Shown: piece by piece, positions 1 to 10,592 of the stretch
How the letters are laid out: the number at the start of each line of letters is the position of its first letter
Numbering within the stretch: position 1 is the first letter of the stretch
NCBI GenBank assembly: GCA_917880885.1
Contig: OU862928.1
Location: 11,055,721-11,119,720 of the forward strand
DNA: 64,000 nucleotides
From: Limnephilus marmoratus
Taxonomy: Eukaryota; Arthropoda; Insecta; Trichoptera; Limnephilidae
Direction of reading: 5' to 3'
Notes under the pieces: model-generated
What the model saw: the letters and a program-made list of their open reading frames with translations, nothing else
Databases searched by the model: none
What the model was told of the DNA's origin: nothing
Program-made: the position numbers and the translations under genes

Positions 1-345
1 CTAATGATCTTGAACTCAACGAGATTCTCTTTTCATTAATATTTTGGTTAGTTTCAATTCGTTGCACTAATTTATCTAAATCATTATCATCTAAGTTTCC
101 CGTAATCCCTTTAATTATTGTACCGAGTCCGTTTATTAGGCCTCTTTTATATCTATTTACAACTAAATTGTCAATTATCTGATTATTATGATCTATTAAA
201 TATTTCAAACGTTCTAATCCTACATGTGGTAAAGTCACATTGTTACTTTTTATAAATTTATCATAATTAATTCCTAGTTGTTGCGATTGTTCAATAAGTT
301 TAGTTAAATCTAGGGTATGAATGACGTGCCACTGTCCTTCGACGG
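1..345 (-). pseudogene. Errantivirus envelope (env) fragment, runs off the window
   Basis: Read on the minus strand, this stretch is open and continues beyond base 1. It has the layout of an insect errantivirus envelope protein: a short ectodomain piece, then a basic R-x-K-R furin-type site near bases 150-160, followed by a glycine-rich hydrophobic stretch like a fusion peptide and an acidic segment. In intact elements this protein sits in the membrane and mediates fusion. Here only an internal part of env is present. Its 5' side is joined directly to integrase sequence at about 330-345, in a different reading frame, so the copy cannot make a normal Env. The family call rests on the furin-site and fusion-peptide pattern next to Gypsy pol; the rest of env lies outside the window. 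Confidence 0.7.
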
Positions 346-1272
346 CTCGTGCCTTTCGTATTTAGAATTTTGACATATTATACACGTTTTTAAAAAATCT
401 TTTATTTTTGTCCGCATATTATTAAAATAGTGCGTCCGTTTTATTTTACTGAGTAGGGCATCTAGACCCATGTGACGCTGGTTCTCGACATGCGTCAAAC
501 GAATTATCTCCTTTTGTTCTTCTAATTTTATGGGTTCAATCTTAACATTTGTAAAACGTATTAATTTTAACGAGTTCTTATCAATATTTTTTCTATAACA
601 TTCGCTTAAACACTCATATAATCTATCGTTATTTATAATTACTGCATATTTATCTTTATCCAAACATGTTTTAATCAATTTTAAAAATATTGCTTCTGCA
701 TTTTCTAAAGGGATACACCATACAAGGTCCGTACCTTTTTCCTTAGCTCTCAAACTATGCTTCTCAATATCGCTTAGTTCAATAAAAATCCTATTCATAC
801 GCGGGGGTGGGTGTTCGTTACGAATTGGGATTCCACCCTCATGGTCATCCACATTGCTATGCACGGTGTCAGTGACACTCTGGGCGCCCGAGGTGGCTTC
901 TACTCGTAATGAATCATGCTCCTCACCGTCCTCACTATAATGAATTTCGACTCTTGAAAGTGCGTCAGCTACATGGTTATTACAACCTCGCTTATGTCTA
1001 ATCGTATAATCATATTCCTGGAGTTTGAGTCTCCACCTAGTAAGTTTGGCGTTTGGTTCTTTTAACTTGGTTAACCATACTAACGGTTGGTGATCCGTTT
1101 CTATGATAAAATGTTTACCATAAATATACGGACGGAATTGCTGGAGGGACCATAGTATACCAAGCAATTCCTTTTCCGTCGTATTGTATTTAGTTTCCGT
1201 TTTTGACAGTGTCCTAGAAATATAGGCAATAGGTTGAGTTTTTTCTCGACTATATGGACAGGGCTTGCCCAA
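310..1272 (-). pseudogene. Gypsy/errantivirus pol fragment: RNase H and integrase zinc-binding domain
   Basis: The 320-codon minus-strand frame starts inside the end of the reverse transcriptase region and reads through a Ty3/Gypsy RNase H domain (motifs TQPIAYISRTLS, YNTTEKELLGIL, IETDHQPLVWL, NNHVADALSR). It then reads a linker and the H2C2 zinc-binding domain of integrase (HVENQRHMG ... CIICQNSKYERH). The integrase catalytic core is missing: after the zinc finger the sequence jumps to env at about 330-345. Upstream, the polymerase palm with the catalytic aspartates is also missing. The domain order matches gag-pol-env retroelements, but two internal deletions make it non-functional. The apparent start methionine is not a real start. 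Confidence 0.85.
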
Positions 1273-1919
1273 GGCGAATCGCTTGGTCGGATGATTCCAT
1301 CCTTTAGAAGTTGGGCGACTTGCCTTTCAACTTCAAGCCTCTGCTCATACGGTAACCGATAAGCGCGTTGATACACAGGTTCTTCTTTAATTAATTTTAT
1401 TTCATGTTTTACATGAGGTGAGCAATTAGCTACCAGTTTCTCAGAAAACAAATCTCTATTTTTCTCCAATAACTCATCAAGTCTATTTATATCCATTACA
1501 TGGAACAACTGAACTTGTCTGGTTGGAGTTTTTAAAATATTATTACAGTTATTTAAAATTAATGTTGCATTCATTAATTTCAACATATCTATCCCCATTA
1601 AAACATCGTATTTGTGGGAAAAGTCAAAAATATAAAAACGCATTTCAGCATTATTATTGCCGAATACTCTTTTCCAAAATGGAGTCACGACGGCACCTCT
1701 ATGGGTAGTCGTAGAGTGTGCTGTTTGTACAGTAAACTCTTCGTTTACATATCTACAGTCACGAAATAATCTATTATACACATTTTTATTCATGAATGAT
1801 TTGGAGCTTCCCGTATCAATCAGAATTTTTATATTTAATGGCGCTACTACATATGGTAGGCCATTGTTAATATGATTCAGGTGGACTAGGTTTCTCGGGG
1901 AGATTCTTGGTCTTCCCAC
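1273..1919 (-). pseudogene. Gypsy/errantivirus pol 5' part: aspartic protease and start of reverse transcriptase
   Basis: This frame overlaps the 3' end of gag by about 34 bases in another frame, as expected for ribosomal frameshifting into pol. It holds a retroviral aspartic protease (ILIDTGSSKSFMN, then a YDVLMGIDML flap-like region) and the N-terminal fingers of a Gypsy reverse transcriptase (RLPYEQRLEVERQV, DGIIRPSDSPWASP). Right after SPVHIVEKK, near base 1225-1235, the sequence jumps to RNase H in another frame. The palm, with its Y-x-D-D site, is deleted. The deletion joint lies in an A-rich run (GAGAAAAAAC on the minus strand), which suggests a short-homology or template-switch deletion. 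Protease is probably intact; polymerase is not. Confidence 0.85.
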
Positions 1920-2875
1920 AAATCCGGCCGTTCCTGATCATTCCCGTCTGTATAAAATAGCTCTTGTGCCGTACGTCCATTGCCGAGGTCGATGACCGGG
2001 CCTTTAGGAGGTCGAGGCATTGGGGCCGTTCTCATACTGACATCACCGGAACGCGCATGATGCGTATTAAAATTATTATTATTATTTCCTTGCCACGGGC
2101 GGTTTTGTACGTACTTATGCGTTTGGTTATTATTATGCCACGGTTTATTATTATAATTGTTAAGGTGATTATGATTATTATGATTAAAGTTATTATGAGG
2201 TTTGAACGAATTTTGCGTTTGCGGTGGAAAAAAGTTAGGGCGAGTAAAAGGTTTATTTGATTGGCTTTGTCCTGGCCGCATGAAATTAGATGGTCCTGCT
2301 TGTGGAAACACAAGATTTTGTTTAGACCGTTGATGGAGCTCGCCATGAGCCTCCAGCATTCTTATTTCCGTGCACAGGGCATCATAATTTTTGGTTAAGT
2401 TTGCGCATTTAATGTGCGTTGGCATTAGATTCAACAATGTATTTCTTGCTGTATCTTTGTATGGTTCCATCAATATGTGGGCACTAGGTCCTCCATATTG
2501 ATCAGAAATTTTTATTTTAATTGAAAAAAGAATTTGATTGATTTCGTGGATCGTTGAGGAGAAATCCTTTTGACCGCGGTTGAAGTTGATTAGTTCGGTT
2601 TGCAATAATGTAACAGACTTATTGTCCCCACATTCGTTTTTTAGCGTTTCTAATATGGTTTCAATATTGTTATCATGATCGCACATGAGAATTACGTGAA
2701 GTGCTTTGCCACGTAATCTTGAGATTATTTTCTCAACATTACTAGGTGTATTGCCGTTTCTAGTAATGAACCCCCTGGCTGATTTTATGAATAAGTTGAT
2801 GTCTTGGGGAGAGCCACTATACTCCAATATCGACTCTGCGTATTGGGGAGCGGGTCTCTCATTTGGCTGTGCCAT
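1886..2875 (-). CDS. Gypsy/errantivirus Gag
   Basis: An intact 329-residue minus-strand frame directly downstream of the LTR and leader. The first 190 residues look like the alpha-helical capsid region of insect Gypsy Gag (ESILEYSGSPQDINLFIKSA, ETLKNECGDNKSVTLLQTEL). The C-terminal third is very rich in Asn and His (runs such as NHNNHNHLNNYNN, residues about 215-275) and has no CCHC zinc knuckle, which is typical of errantivirus Gag. It would form the particle core and bind RNA. The start at 2875 has no competitor, since the leader upstream is not coding. Pol overlaps its end in another frame. Gag is the only undamaged gene of this provirus. Confidence 0.8.
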   Translation of the reverse strand: MAQPNERPAPQYAESILEYSGSPQDINLFIKSARGFITRNGNTPSNVEKIISRLRGKALHVILMCDHDNNIETILETLKNECGDNKSVTLLQTELINFNRGQKDFSSTIHEINQILFSIKIKISDQYGGPSAHILMEPYKDTARNTLLNLMPTHIKCANLTKNYDALCTEIRMLEAHGELHQRSKQNLVFPQAGPSNFMRPGQSQSNKPFTRPNFFPPQTQNSFKPHNNFNHNNHNHLNNYNNKPWHNNNQTHKYVQNRPWQGNNNNNFNTHHARSGDVSMRTAPMPRPPKGPVIDLGNGRTAQELFYTDGNDQERPDLWEDQESPRET

Positions 2876-3162
2876 TTTTCAAAAAAGTAAAAAAAAATAG
2901 AAATATACAAAGTGACTTTAAAAAATTTAGTTTTCTCTCTAACCTTTTGGATAAGGTAGGGAAGGGATCTATCGTACGTATGGGATAGACGATCAATTGA
3001 AAATGTACTCACAGAAGTATTGATGCGACGATCTTCATTGCCAAGTTAACAAATTTTTTTTTTGGTGTGTGGTCCTTTCGCGTTGAGATATTAAAATATC
3101 TAGGGAGTCCTAGTTTTGGCCAATTTTCAGACTTCCTCGAATTGACCCACGTGCTGGGCGCC
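2876..3162 (-). other. Errantivirus leader with primer-binding site
   Basis: The untranslated leader between LTR and gag. Directly inside the LTR edge the minus strand reads TGGCGCCCAGCACGTGGG (about 3146-3163). A TGGCGCC start right after an LTR ending in ACT is the usual position and form of a retroviral primer-binding site. I do not assign the primer tRNA. The rest is AT-rich with no coding frame. Confidence 0.7.
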
Positions 3163-3218
3163 AGTTAACTTTTGATGTCGTGTTGTGTTAAAAAAATATA
3201 CTTGTGGATAAATTATCC

Positions 3219-3224
3219 TTTATT
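3219..3224 (-). terminator. AATAAA polyadenylation signal in the LTR
   Basis: The minus strand reads AACAATAAAGG inside the LTR, downstream of the TATA box. In LTR elements this signal marks the end of R and is used in the 3' LTR copy. Confidence 0.55.
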
Positions 3225-3353
3225 GTTTAATTACACAATACAACTTAAAATAAGTACAATTTCAAAGGGAACTATTATGTGAGCAATACGACAAGCAAGT
3301 GCTTGGATTCACTGCACAAAAATAGATTAACTAGTGGAAGTAAGAGTCGGGGT

Positions 3354-3361
3354 TTATATAG
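3354..3361 (-). promoter_or_regulatory. TATA box of the errantivirus LTR
   Basis: The minus strand reads GACTATATAAACCCCGAC. About 40 bases downstream is CAGTGAATC near 3306-3314, a plausible start site. The position inside the LTR, upstream of the polyadenylation signal, fits a Pol II promoter. Confidence 0.6.
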
Positions 3362-4239
3362 TCCCTGCTGGCGTGGTGGGGGGGCGTCGTCTTCCTATTT
3401 TCGGTGCTGCATGTCAAGGGGTCAATATGTTATCCTGATAATGGGGTTGTTGTCCCGATGCTCGTGGATACGTGGGGTTTCGTAATCCAGTCTTTTATTT
3501 TGGGACTGTTCGGCGTGAGGGCTGCGTTAAGTACATCCAAATGTTCGTTGGTTTGTCTATTAATGATTTTCTTCGAGTTGGTATGTCGATTAAGGGATAG
3601 TGATTAGAGTATATCATCCCGGTAATGGTCCTCGGCTGGATGCAGCTGTTATCAATAAACATGTAGGGTTTATTAGTTTATTTTTAGGCAAGATGAAGTG
3701 CCGGTTGCAATGGGCGTACTGCGATGTCTTCTTGTAGGTGGGGGTCGTTTAGGGTGGTTAACTCGCGCTTAATTGTTCCAACGATCGTTTCACGAACATG
3801 GCGTCTTGGAGTATTGATGAAATGTTTAGGCTAATTGATTATTATCACAATAATAATACATATTTAGTTGTGATTTCAGAGCAATGATAATCACACTAAT
3901 ATTTATTTATTTATTTATTGACGCCCTATTGGGCTTTTTCATATCAAATAGAAATTTCATTTATAACAACAGTATAACATAAATAAAAAAGATTACAAAA
4001 TATACAAATAAAGCATAAACTCAAGTAAAAAAATATAGGAATACATCTAATGCTAATTCCACATGGATGACTTTAGAGAACTCGTAGTTATAACAATTTG
4101 TATATCTACGAGCAACAAAAACATTAAAAATAATCAAAACGCATTACACAAAACACATTACACATTAGTATGCTTTTGGAATAAGACCAATAAAAAAAAC
4201 AACAAACAAAAGAAAATCGAAATAAAATAAAATGATTTC

Positions 4240-5424
4240 TCATTCATTATATAAATCTAAAAACTGGTGGAGTAATTTGGCTTTAAATGTATCGAAATTT
4301 AAATTAAAAATGTCAGCGACATCAGTTAGTTCATTGCCCAACCTGTGTATTCTTTCCATCACAGAATTCGTAGCGAAGTTATTGTTGTAAAATAAAATAT
4401 TTCGTCTAGTATATTTTGGAGGTATATGTAAGGATAACAAGTTTATAGCGTCAGGGCAGTCCAACCTTGAATGAACAAATTTATATAATAAAAGGAGATC
4501 AAATATTTTTCGCCTTTCAGATAATTTCGGTAAGTTAAGTTTACTGCGTAAATTGACATAATTGATTTCAATAATAGGAATACCAACTTTGAAATTAATA
4601 AAACGTAAAAATTTATTTTGAATTTTTTCAATTTGTGAACAATGAGAGTTGAAATGAGGACTCCAAATGCTTGAATTGTATTCAACCTGACTTCTAACCA
4701 AAGACGTGTATAGTAATTTTATGGTTTTTATGTTATTAAAGTCTTTAGCGATTCTGAGAATAAATCCAAGCATTTGTAATCCCTTACTGGTAATGCTAAT
4801 AATGTGATTCAAGAAGCGTAATTTGGAGTCAAAGATAACGCCAAGGTCGTTGAATTCAAAGACTCTCTTTAGAGTGGCATTGTTAATTGTATAGTCAAAT
4901 AATAAAGGGGTTTTAGATCTATGAAAACTGGTCGTTTGGCATTTGTTGATATTAAGATATAATTTGTTTGCGATGCACCATTCATAAAGTTTATTTAAGT
5001 TCATTTGTAGAGTTAAACAATCAGAAGAATTTTCAATCAATTTAAACATCTTTAGATCGTCGGCAAATAGAAGAAAGTGAATATTATCGAAAATTAATGA
5101 AATGTCGTTAATAAATATTAGGAAAAGAATTGGTCCTAGGTGGGAACCTTGGGGGACCCCACTAAAGGCAACAAAAGTGTATGAAGTTGTGGAGTTAATT
5201 TTTACAGATAGTTTTCTATTTGATAAGTAGCTTCTAAGCCATTCGAGAAAGTTGCCGCTTATTTCCAAGTGTTTTAATTTTTCCATTAAAATGCGATGAG
5301 AAACAGGCTTTGCTAAAATCAGTATAAATAGTGTCAACTTGAAGACCCTTGAAAAGTGCATTAGAAATAAAATTTTCATAAAGCAATAAATTAGATGACG
5401 TAGATCTACCTGGCATGAAACCAT
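4240..5424 (-). pseudogene. LINE reverse transcriptase, C-terminal half (frameshifted)
   Basis: Carries the catalytic palm with FADD in place of the usual YADD (SGVPQGSHLGPILFLIFIND, HFLLFADDLKMF) and the thumb region. The block between about 5300 and 5416 (MPGRSTSSNLLLYENF ... TDFSKA) is read in a third frame, so at least two frameshifts separate this from the upstream half. The downstream frame ends at 4240 with a normal-looking C-terminus before the 3' untranslated region. The polymerase residues are preserved, but the reading frame is broken, so this is an inactive copy. Confidence 0.85.
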
Positions 5425-5425
5425 G

Positions 5426-6305
5426 TTAAAATATTGATATAAGTGGTTTAATTTGATGCATGATTTTACTTAATATAATCTTTTCAAAAAGTTTAGGTAG
5501 TGATGACATAATACATATTGGTCTATAATTTTCAATTTGACTTTTATCTCCTTTTTTAAAAATAGGTGTTATAAAGCTACTTTTCCAAATTTCAGGAAAA
5601 CAACCTGTAGATAAAGATAAATTGAAAATTATAGTAATAGGAAGAGCTAGAACATTAACACAGTTTTTAAGTAATATTGAGGGAATCATATCTGGCCCCG
5701 AATTCGACCTGATATCCAGCTGTTTGATAAAAGTCACAACATCATTTGCTTCCACATGGATGCTATGCAAGTTGAGTGAGCTTTCGGTAAATTGGGGTTT
5801 ATCAGATAAAATGTTATCCTTGTCTTCAACGTATACACTCTTAAAGAAATCTGCAAATAAATTTACAATATCGTTTTTGTCATGACCCACTTTTTTCCCG
5901 AAAAACATTGTACCGGGAAAGTTAGAGTTATTTTTCCGAAAGGAGTTAGCGTGATTCCAAAATGTATTAATGTTTGTTAAAATAGAATTTTCAACATTGT
6001 TGGTGTATTTCTTAAAACATACTTTCGATTTCCTAGTACAATCTTTGCGCAAAACAGAGAATGCAATATAATTATCTAGCGGTCTATTTATTTTATAACG
6101 TTTGTGGGCAATTTTTTTATCATATGTTAGATTAATTAGTTCAGAATTGAACCATTTAGGGAATTTAGAAGTGTAATATTTTTGTAGGGGAACAAAGCTA
6201 TCGATTGCTTGATAAATTACATTGTAAAAATATTCTAAGGCCTCATTCAAGCTAGTGCTTTTGCAAGTGAGATCATAAACCCAATTATTAGTAGATAAAA
6301 ATTCG
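5426..6305 (-). pseudogene. LINE reverse transcriptase, N-terminal half
   Basis: The frame is open from about 6305 (NWVYDLTCKSTSLNEALEYF), so the methionine at 6250 is internal. It includes the pre-polymerase helix-rich region and the first conserved RT blocks (SGPDMIPSILLKNCV, CFPEIWKSSFITPIFKKGD, YRPICIMSSLPKLFEKII). It ends in a stop at 5426 where the homologous reading continues in another frame, so a frameshift lies near 5424-5440. It is a piece of the replicase of a dead LINE, not a gene. Confidence 0.85.
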
Positions 6306-6406
6306 ATAAATAATATAATAATGAGGAATGATTTGTATTTTTGTAATTTGTAACGAATAAACTTAAAACTACTGGATCGATTTCAAAAATATCAATATTC
6401 AAAATA

Positions 6407-6679
6407 ATAATTCATATCAATATTGATGGGTTATTTAAACCTCCTGAAATATTATTGGACTGTTCTTTTTTTACATGAGCTTCACACAGGAGGCCCTGTG
6501 GAAAATAATTTCCCCCAGGTCCTATGCCATCTTTGGGGATGCTGTTTGGAGGGTTTTTTAAGGAAAGGAAGGAGAGGAGAGTTCTGGGAAGGAAAGTGGT
6601 TTAAGTCGGACACATAATGATAATTCATATCAATATTGATGGGTTATTTAAACCTCTTGAAATATTATTGGACTGTTCT
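6407..6679 (-). mobile_element. LINE-tail fragment flanked by 60-bp direct repeats
   Basis: A 153-bp insert (6467-6619) is flanked by a 60-bp direct repeat (6407-6466 and 6620-6679) with one clear mismatch. The insert, on the minus strand, is the 3' end of the hairpin-tailed LINE family seen many times below (GGATGCTGT..., a palindrome around 6491-6525, then a short A run next to the left repeat). The A run at one repeat and the direct repeats at both ends are the signature of target-primed insertion, with an unusually long duplication. Confidence 0.75.
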
Positions 6680-7682
6680 ATGTGGTAAACTGTAAGTATA
6701 CCTACCAAAAAAAAATTCAGTGTAATGATTTTTGGAGTAGAATAGCAGATAATATGAATATTCCACTAACTGAATTTTAAAAAAAGAGTCATTAATGGCT
6801 ACATAGAAAAGTATATTGCGGCGGCTCCGCTGACGTCCATCTCCGTCTAGCGATCGACGCAGAATGAGACACGCCAACGTGTGAACGGTAACCACAAAAA
6901 TCTGGCCAACGCGTTGGCCGAGCGCGTTGGCCCAACGTGTACTGGGGCCTTACATGAACGTAAACAAGTACAAACCTGTATCAGTCGCGATCGGAATCGA
7001 GTCAGGTACGGACGTGTTTCTTTTTCTCATGTCATTTTGTTATGAGAAAAAAAAATTACACGCGATTTTGACCCTTATATATAAAGAAAGTGTATGAAGA
7101 ACACGGTCAGAATCGCTTGCTCTATTATCACCCTTTACCATAGCGAAACCTGCAATGCGCCTAGTCACTCGGAATAATTTATATATAATTTGCCGGAGCG
7201 GGGATGTGCGCAGTTTAATAATATACGTTTATCTACGATTTTGACCCTTCTATGTACAAAATCTGTAAAGGACAGTGTCAGAATCGCTTGCGCCAACATT
7301 CCCCATGGGATGGGTATAGATTTCATTCACCTTGTAACCCCAGAATATTTTAAAATAATTTTTATCTATGGACACGAAATGTCATTTCTGCCGCCGGGTG
7401 CCGCGTCATAATTTATGCGTCTTCTTCGACTAAAACATCATAAAACCTATCAATTTACGTAATTAACGCAAATAATGTTGTTTTAGTAGATAGTTTATTG
7501 TTCTAGGAACGTGTTTCAGTCAATAAAATATACAATAGCTCAAAATTAATCCACAAAACATTCAATTCAAAATTCAAAGTGGTGCTTTTTGCTGGCCTTC
7601 CCTGGCCTTCAATAGGTTAACTGTCCTAGATGAGCCGGAGAGAGACGGTACAGTAACAGGTTAACTCTATGTCTAATGCTCT
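6680..7682. other. Intergenic, with two diverged repeat units
   Basis: No supported gene. There is a CG-rich inverted stretch near 6901-6930 (GGCCAACGCGTTGGCC). A related unit of about 63 bp occurs at 7060-7122 and 7237-7301, with shared start CGATTTTGACCCTT and shared end CAGAATCGCTTGC. The rest is AT-rich. Confidence 0.5.
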
Positions 7683-8408
7683 GTGATGTGAATCTTCAAG
7701 CGTCAGAGGTTCGGTACAATGGGGTATATAGCCCAGTCATTCCGTAGTTAAAAAGGCCTTTAGCTTGCAAAAGGTCATGTAGTAGCGATTTTGATATATG
7801 TTGTTAAGATTGGTACTGTAAAGATAAAAAAAAGTTTTTGACCTCGGGAGGGTCGAGCTCGATCCGCCATCTTGGATTGAAGGTCCCAAAATTCGTTTTT
7901 TTCAAAATAATTATGAAATGGTTGATTTTACAACGAAGTTGTTTAAGGTGAACTTAAAGAAAACTAAATTACGTACATTTTATGTGTTAAGGTTTTTTTT
8001 GTCAGTCTAATAGGTAACGAGTTACAGTGGCGGAAATGTGAATATTTTTCTAAAAAATGATAAAATTCCCAATTTGTGTTATATTTTCGGGTTTTTCATT
8101 ACATAACTAGCTGTTAAAAACCCGCTCCGTAGGGTTTTACTGCTAGGCCCTGTAGGCAGCTTTTGGTTTGGCTTCGCCCAGTTAGTGTTGGTGACCATTT
8201 TATACATAATTATATTATATAATATATTTTTTATCATATAATTATAATAATTTTGTTAACTCATTTCTACACCACCATGAGGTAGAGAACATGGCGCATT
8301 TTTTTATTGTGGTATCCCCTGTAGGTCTACTCCACAGATATACCAGCGATGGTAGATTTCGAAATTATTTTATATATTGGCTATTGCGTAATGATATTTT
8401 TTGTTGAT
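7683..8408 (+). repeat. Left long inverted repeat
   Basis: Matches the reverse complement of 9866-10592 over its whole length with few differences. Its inner end supplies the last codons and the stop of the nuclease frame (TAG at 8381-8383). Confidence 0.85.
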
Positions 8409-9883
8409 TTGTCATCATCTAATTCATTGCCTGTGGTACTAAGATTCTGGGCTTCCATTGACAAAATCTCTTCATCTTCTTCCTCGACATCGGTATGAAC
8501 CTCTGGCGAATTTCGGCATGTTTGACCATTACAGCACCCACACACAATAGAACAATTCAATCCAGCTTTCCTGCAGCCACATGCAACGCCGCATCCTTTT
8601 TTACAATTACATGAAATAAATTTCAATAAAGTCTCGGGTGCTGGTTTCTTAGTTATTCTTACTGGAACAAGCCCGTGGTGCCACAGTACTGGTTTCCAGC
8701 CCCAGTTTTCTGGATTTTTTTGGATTCCATACCATTTTTGGACTTGGTGGTACGTCCTTAATGCATGGTACCGTGCAGTGTCGTTCGTTGGTGGCAAAGA
8801 GGCAAGATTGAATTTTCTTTTTGTTGTTGACTTTGCAAAACGTTGGTAGCGGACTTCTTCCAACGTTTCCTTATCCATGTCACCCCCGTACAAAACAACA
8901 ATAAAGCGTGTTCCTGCATCTGCTATGTCTTCTGGTTTTGCATCATGTTGTTTAAAGATTCCTATTATGGCATTGAGTCTTCTGTCGTTCTGTACGAGTG
9001 AACAAAATTTTGTTTTTCCTTGGTTGAAGAAGGACGATGTTGTATCGCAGCCACTAAAGGCATGGAGAAACAGAATATTCTCAGCCGCTTCTTTGTATTT
9101 CACACTATTCGCGGAATACAGTCTTTCAAAAGTTTTGCCTCTCCCGGGTTTGCGAAGATATATACTTCTTTCGGGTGGTGCCAATGCTGTTAGCAGAACT
9201 AGGAGATCAACGTCTTCGCCAATAACGAATACAGCGTCAAATGATGAACACAAGGAAATCGCAGTATTGACAATCAACCCATCAGCATCTTCTTCAGCCT
9301 GCTTAACTATAAAATCAGCCTGTATAAATTGCTTTGTAAGCATCGAAATCAGACGGACTTTGTTAATTTCATTGGCTATAAAACGTTCTTGTGAAACTTG
9401 AACTGGCATTGTTTCATCGAAAAGAACATCTGCAGACGTATTTTTCTTCGATCGGCGAAGTCTTTCTGCGGTTTTTGTATTTTTTTCACCATCATCTAGC
9501 GGATATCCATCGAAAACAATAACTGCATGTGATCCATAGTGATGTCTTATATAGTGAACGTACTTCTCGCAAATTGACCCAAAAAAATCATTACAATTCC
9601 ATACAACTTTATGTAAAAGGTATCCTCCATCCACAACATTAATTTTGCTACCTTCAAGTTGCACGCCTTCTGGAAGTTGTTCAAAAACACCATAAAATGA
9701 TGATTTCGTACCTTTGCGCATTCCTTCTTCAGAGAAAAGCGACAAAGGAAATGGGGCGAGTTCGAATTTAAGGTAATCCTTCAATTCTTCATCGGATTTC
9801 TTCAAAATACACATTCTCCGGAACAACATTAGCGGGTTGTAAGATGTCGATATCAACCAACCGGCATCAACAAAAAAATATCA
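8381..9883 (-). CDS. FEN1/PIN-like nuclease with C-terminal CXC cysteine cluster
   Basis: An unbroken minus-strand frame of about 490 codons. Residue numbers count from a TTG at 9856; there is no ATG until residue 10, and the frame is open back to about 9883, inside the arm. The acidic residues of a FEN1/XPG-type nuclease are all there: Asp76 (VVDGGYLL), Asp116 (VIVFDGYP), Glu/Asp 188-192 (QAEEDADGLIV), Asp215 and Asp217 (VIGEDVDLLVLL) and Asp271 (HAFSGCDTTSSFFNQGK). Residues 416-447 form a Cys-rich cluster like a tesmin/TSO1 CXC domain, followed by an acidic tail. Proteins with the HAFSGCDTTS signature are, from memory, multicopy in invertebrate genomes and usually longer at the N-terminus. 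So this copy looks truncated exactly at the repeat boundary. Nuclease activity is inferred from the motifs; the substrate is unknown. Confidence 0.75.
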
Positions 9884-10592
9884 TTACGCAATAGCCAATA
9901 TATAAAATAATTTTGAAATCTACCATCGCTGGTATATCTGTGGAGTAGACCTACAGGGAATACCACAATAAAAAAATGCGCCATGTTCTCTACCTCATGG
10001 TGGTGTAGAAATGAGTTAACAAAATTATTATAATTATATGATAAAAAATATATTATATAATATAATTATGTATAAAATGGTCACCAACACTAACTGGGCG
10101 AAGCCAAACCAAAAGCTGCCTACAGGGCCTAGCAGTAAAACCCTACGGAGCGGGTTTTTAACAGCTAGTTATGTAATGAAAAACCCGAAAATATAACACA
10201 AATTGGGAATTTTATCATTTTTTAGAAAAATATTCACATTTCCGCCACTGTAACTCGTTACCTATTAGACTGACAAAAAAAACCTTAACACATAAAATGT
10301 ACGTAATTTAGTTTTATTTAAGTTCACCTTAAACAACTTCGTTGTAAAATCAACCATTTCATAATTATTTTGAAAAAAACGAATTTTGGGACCTTCAATC
10401 CAAGATGGCGGATCGAGCTCGACCCTCCCGAGGTCAAAAACTTTTTTTTATCTTTACAGTACCAATCTTAACAACATATATCAAAATCGCTACTACATGA
10501 CCTTTTGCAAGCTAAAGGCCTTTTTAACTACGGAATGACTGGGCTATATACCCCATTGTACCGAACCTCTGACGCTTGAAGATTCACATCAC
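9866..10592 (-). repeat. Right long inverted repeat
   Basis: Reverse-complement partner of 7683-8408. Its inner end lies exactly at the 5' limit of the nuclease frame, so any promoter for the gene would lie in this arm. Confidence 0.85.

Larger units (their letters stand above)
3163..3896 (-). repeat. Errantivirus 5' LTR
   Basis: On the minus strand this block starts AGTGTGATTATC and ends GTTAACT next to the primer-binding site, so it has the AGT...ACT ends common in insect errantivirus LTRs. It carries a TATA box (3354-3361) and, downstream of it, an AATAAA signal (3219-3224), in the U3-R-U5 order expected. Its outer edge at about 3896 abuts the 3' tail of a LINE. The partner LTR should lie left of base 1, so the outer boundary rests on the terminal motif alone. 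Confidence 0.65.
3897..6310 (-). mobile_element. 5'-truncated LINE (Jockey/CR1 group)
   Basis: A minus-strand non-LTR retrotransposon. From right to left it has a truncated 5' end near 6310 in the region between endonuclease and polymerase, a reverse transcriptase broken into three frames, a 3' untranslated region from 4239 to about 3900, and a tail of AAAT repeats (CAATAAATAAATAAATAAAT). The endonuclease is absent, the usual result of incomplete target-primed reverse transcription. The tail meets the errantivirus LTR edge, so one of the two used the other's edge as its target. Confidence 0.85.
7683..10592. mobile_element. Long-inverted-repeat element carrying a FEN1/PIN-like nuclease gene
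   Basis: Two arms of about 726 bp, 7683-8408 and 9866-10592, are near-perfect inverted copies. They begin GTGATGTGAATC at the left edge and end GATTCACATCAC at the right, and meet the gene at a shared GTTGAT. Between them is a single gene of about 1.46 kb. I see no convincing target duplication at the outer edges and no DDE transposase. The arms carry a segment reading AAGATGGCGGATC. The layout is that of a DNA transposon, or of a non-autonomous element that has captured a gene. A third, partial arm follows at once. Confidence 0.8.

Noticed and set aside
1964..2346. Ile-rich frames on both strands over gag
   Set aside because: Shadows of the Asn/His-rich codons of Gag.
8877..9401. 174-codon plus-strand frame opposite the nuclease gene
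   Set aside because: Antisense shadow of a clearly conserved minus-strand gene with motif-level support.
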